Assembly: GCA_964648465.1 (NCBI GenBank)
Contig: CAZYMU010000004.1
Span: forward strand, 1 to 64,000
Reading direction: 5' to 3'
Length of the DNA: 64,000 bases
Origin: Aminicenans sp964648465
GTDB lineage: Bacteria; Acidobacteriota; Aminicenantia; Aminicenantales; Aminicenantaceae
Each line of letters starts with the position of its first letter. Within the stretch, counting starts at the first letter, position 1. The position numbers and the translations under genes are program-made. Below are positions 62,792 through 64,000 of this stretch, in pieces. The notes under the pieces are model-generated. The model was not told the origin of the DNA. It did no database searches and saw only the letters and a list, made by a program, of their open reading frames with translations.

Positions 62792-64000
62792 TCAGCGCCT
62801 CCACCAGTAGGAAAATTTCATGAAGTAGTACCTTCCCTGAATGCCAAATATTCCCGAATCATCCTTTTCCTGGTTGTCATCTACCCCAATGTAAAAGACT
62901 GTTCCAGGCCTGTAGACATAACTTAGGAGGATGCTGTTGTAGAGTTTTTTATAGTAATCATTATAGTCTGTGATTAGGCGGACAGATAAGGTACGAGAGA
63001 TTTGGTAGCTTATGCGCTGGCTGATGAGATTAACAACATATACATTTTCTCCACCTTTACTTATGGAAAAGTTGTCATTTTTATAATTATAGAACAGCCG
63101 TAGATTTGAGAGAGGTTTAAAGGTCATCCGGAATCCCACAGACCTCTTATAGCCTAAATAAGGGTTTTCATCATAGTATATACTGTCTCCAAAGGAATAA
63201 GAGATGTTTCCGTTAAACCATGAAAAGGGATCCGAATTAATGCTTGCACGGAATGATTTTTTTTGGAAATTTATTCCTTCATATCTTTCCATTGAAGAAG
63301 TAAAAGATGCGTATAAAAATGACCCTCTCCATCCACTAATAAACCCGCCGAATTGAAATTGCTCGTCTATAAGAGTATTGTTGAAATCGTAAATTCTTTT
63401 ATATTCAAGAGAAGGGCGGATATCGACGACTATATCGTTCTGAGGAAGGAAGGCATAACCTATACGTGTACTGAGGGATTGAATGTCCTTTCGGCGAAAA
63501 AACCCAGTGGAGGATTCAAAGTCAGGAGGAAGACTTGTATAATCTGCCGAGAATGTCAAATGTCGGGCTCTGCGGCTAAAGTTAAACTTCATTGCCGGCA
63601 CAAAACTCGTTTTTTCGTCTCTTGTTTTAGTTTGCGAGCCAAGAACTTGAAAGGAGAGTCTGTAATAATTCAGAATTTTAAAATGTCCGTCTATTCCTAT
63701 TACCCTGTTAAAATTACTCGTTATGGAATCCCCTGAATATCCCTGTTCTTTATCAGTAAAAATAAGCCCAATATGGGACTCGGGATATAGGTCTCTTTTC
63801 AGCCGAAAGATATTGACCAGTCCTCTTTGTGAGATTTCTTCTTCTGTATCATTATTAGTGGAATCATAGATTTCGATGTCTGCCGGATTTTCATCGTAAG
63901 CACTGAGAAAAGCCAGTGTGTTCTTTCCTATTTTGCCTGTAAGCTTGGTTCCCCACTGTGGATTGATTATTTTCCGTGTATATACTAGCTCCAGGGGCGT
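62792..64000 (-). CDS. DUF5916-type outer-membrane beta-barrel protein (C-terminal part, cut by the window end)
   Basis: 402 codons of an open frame that continues beyond position 64000. LVYTRKIINPQWGTKLTG followed by NTLAFLSAYDEN matches the DUF5916 block that follows an N-terminal carbohydrate-binding-like domain in these proteins. The remainder shows alternating aromatic/polar strands (SLEYKRIYDF, FKPLSNLRLFYNYKN, GTVFYIGVDDNQ) and ends in YWWRR, a typical outer-membrane barrel. Function of the family is not established. The start and signal peptide are outside the window. Confidence 0.8.
   Translation of the reverse strand, partial: TPLELVYTRKIINPQWGTKLTGKIGKNTLAFLSAYDENPADIEIYDSTNNDTEEEISQRGLVNIFRLKRDLYPESHIGLIFTDKEQGYSGDSITSNFNRVIGIDGHFKILNYYRLSFQVLGSQTKTRDEKTSFVPAMKFNFSRRARHLTFSADYTSLPPDFESSTGFFRRKDIQSLSTRIGYAFLPQNDIVVDIRPSLEYKRIYDFNNTLIDEQFQFGGFISGWRGSFLYASFTSSMERYEGINFQKKSFRASINSDPFSWFNGNISYSFGDSIYYDENPYLGYKRSVGFRMTFKPLSNLRLFYNYKNDNFSISKGGENVYVVNLISQRISYQISRTLSVRLITDYNDYYKKLYNSILLSYVYRPGTVFYIGVDDNQEKDDSGIFGIQGRYYFMKFSYWWRR

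Noticed and set aside
1..64000. CRISPR arrays, insertion sequences, prophage or toxin-antitoxin pairs
   Set aside because: No regularly spaced repeats, transposase or integrase motifs, phage structural genes or convincing small toxin pairs were seen on either strand.

Overview
The window is a 64 kb, AT-rich, densely packed chromosomal segment from a diderm (Gram-negative) bacterium. The diderm call rests on genes for lipid A (lpxD), KDO synthesis (kdsA, kdsB, kdsC, kdsD) and an outer-membrane beta-barrel protein. The mix (Acidobacteriota-style CarD and bactofilin, an ornithine/citrulline catabolic locus, a DUF5916 barrel, a sodium-type ATP synthase c subunit) would suit Candidatus Aminicenantes or a relative. 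That placement is inference; no rRNA gene is present to test it. There are no insertion sequences, prophage or CRISPR arrays. Layout: (1) 1-11140, plus strand: dnaE, a degenerate receiver-domain protein, valS, then a birA-coaX-unknown-SelB-tail cluster whose last gene has the C-terminal half of elongation factor SelB but no GTPase. (2) 11629-18017, minus strand: a five-gene unit running from a 2,3-diphosphoglycerate-synthetase-like GTPase through carbamate kinase, ornithine carbamoyltransferase and an unknown 694-residue protein to ornithine cyclodeaminase. It could recover ATP from citrulline and feed ornithine to proline. (3) 18311-33253, plus strand: tRNA-Val(GAC), then thrS-infC-rpmI-rplT-pheS-pheT-coiled coil-zapA, rny-ymdB-xseA-xseB-dxs-tlyA-nadK, ending in a thioredoxin reductase remnant. 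infC appears to start at AUC and to be shifted out of frame near its end. (4) 33262-51268, minus strand: the conserved origin-type block rpmH-rnpA-yidD-yidC-jag-mnmE-mnmG-parS-parA-parB, continuing into bactofilin, the KDO genes, GDP-mannose genes (manB, manC), the F0 start of an ATP synthase (atpZ, atpI, atpB, atpE), a YihY protein and lpxD. (5) 51768-64000, both strands: carD, a CNNM/HlyC-type membrane protein, smpB, an L-2-hydroxyglutarate-oxidase-like enzyme, a receiver protein, a small anchored protein that may start at AUA, a GDP-mannose-epimerase/fucokinase-pyrophosphorylase pair, a truncated-looking lipoprotein, a ROK kinase, pdxA, a divergent Hfq-like protein and the C-terminal part of an outer-membrane protein. 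Points most worth a second look: the GTPase-less SelB protein; the ornithine locus with its unknown partner; the sodium-binding signature in the c subunit; two diverged copies of a roughly 115-base element with a conserved hairpin, lying upstream of dnaE and of rpmH in the same orientation as each gene; the non-AUG starts; and the divergent Hfq. Most genes are ordinary housekeeping genes, and no single new system is proven here.
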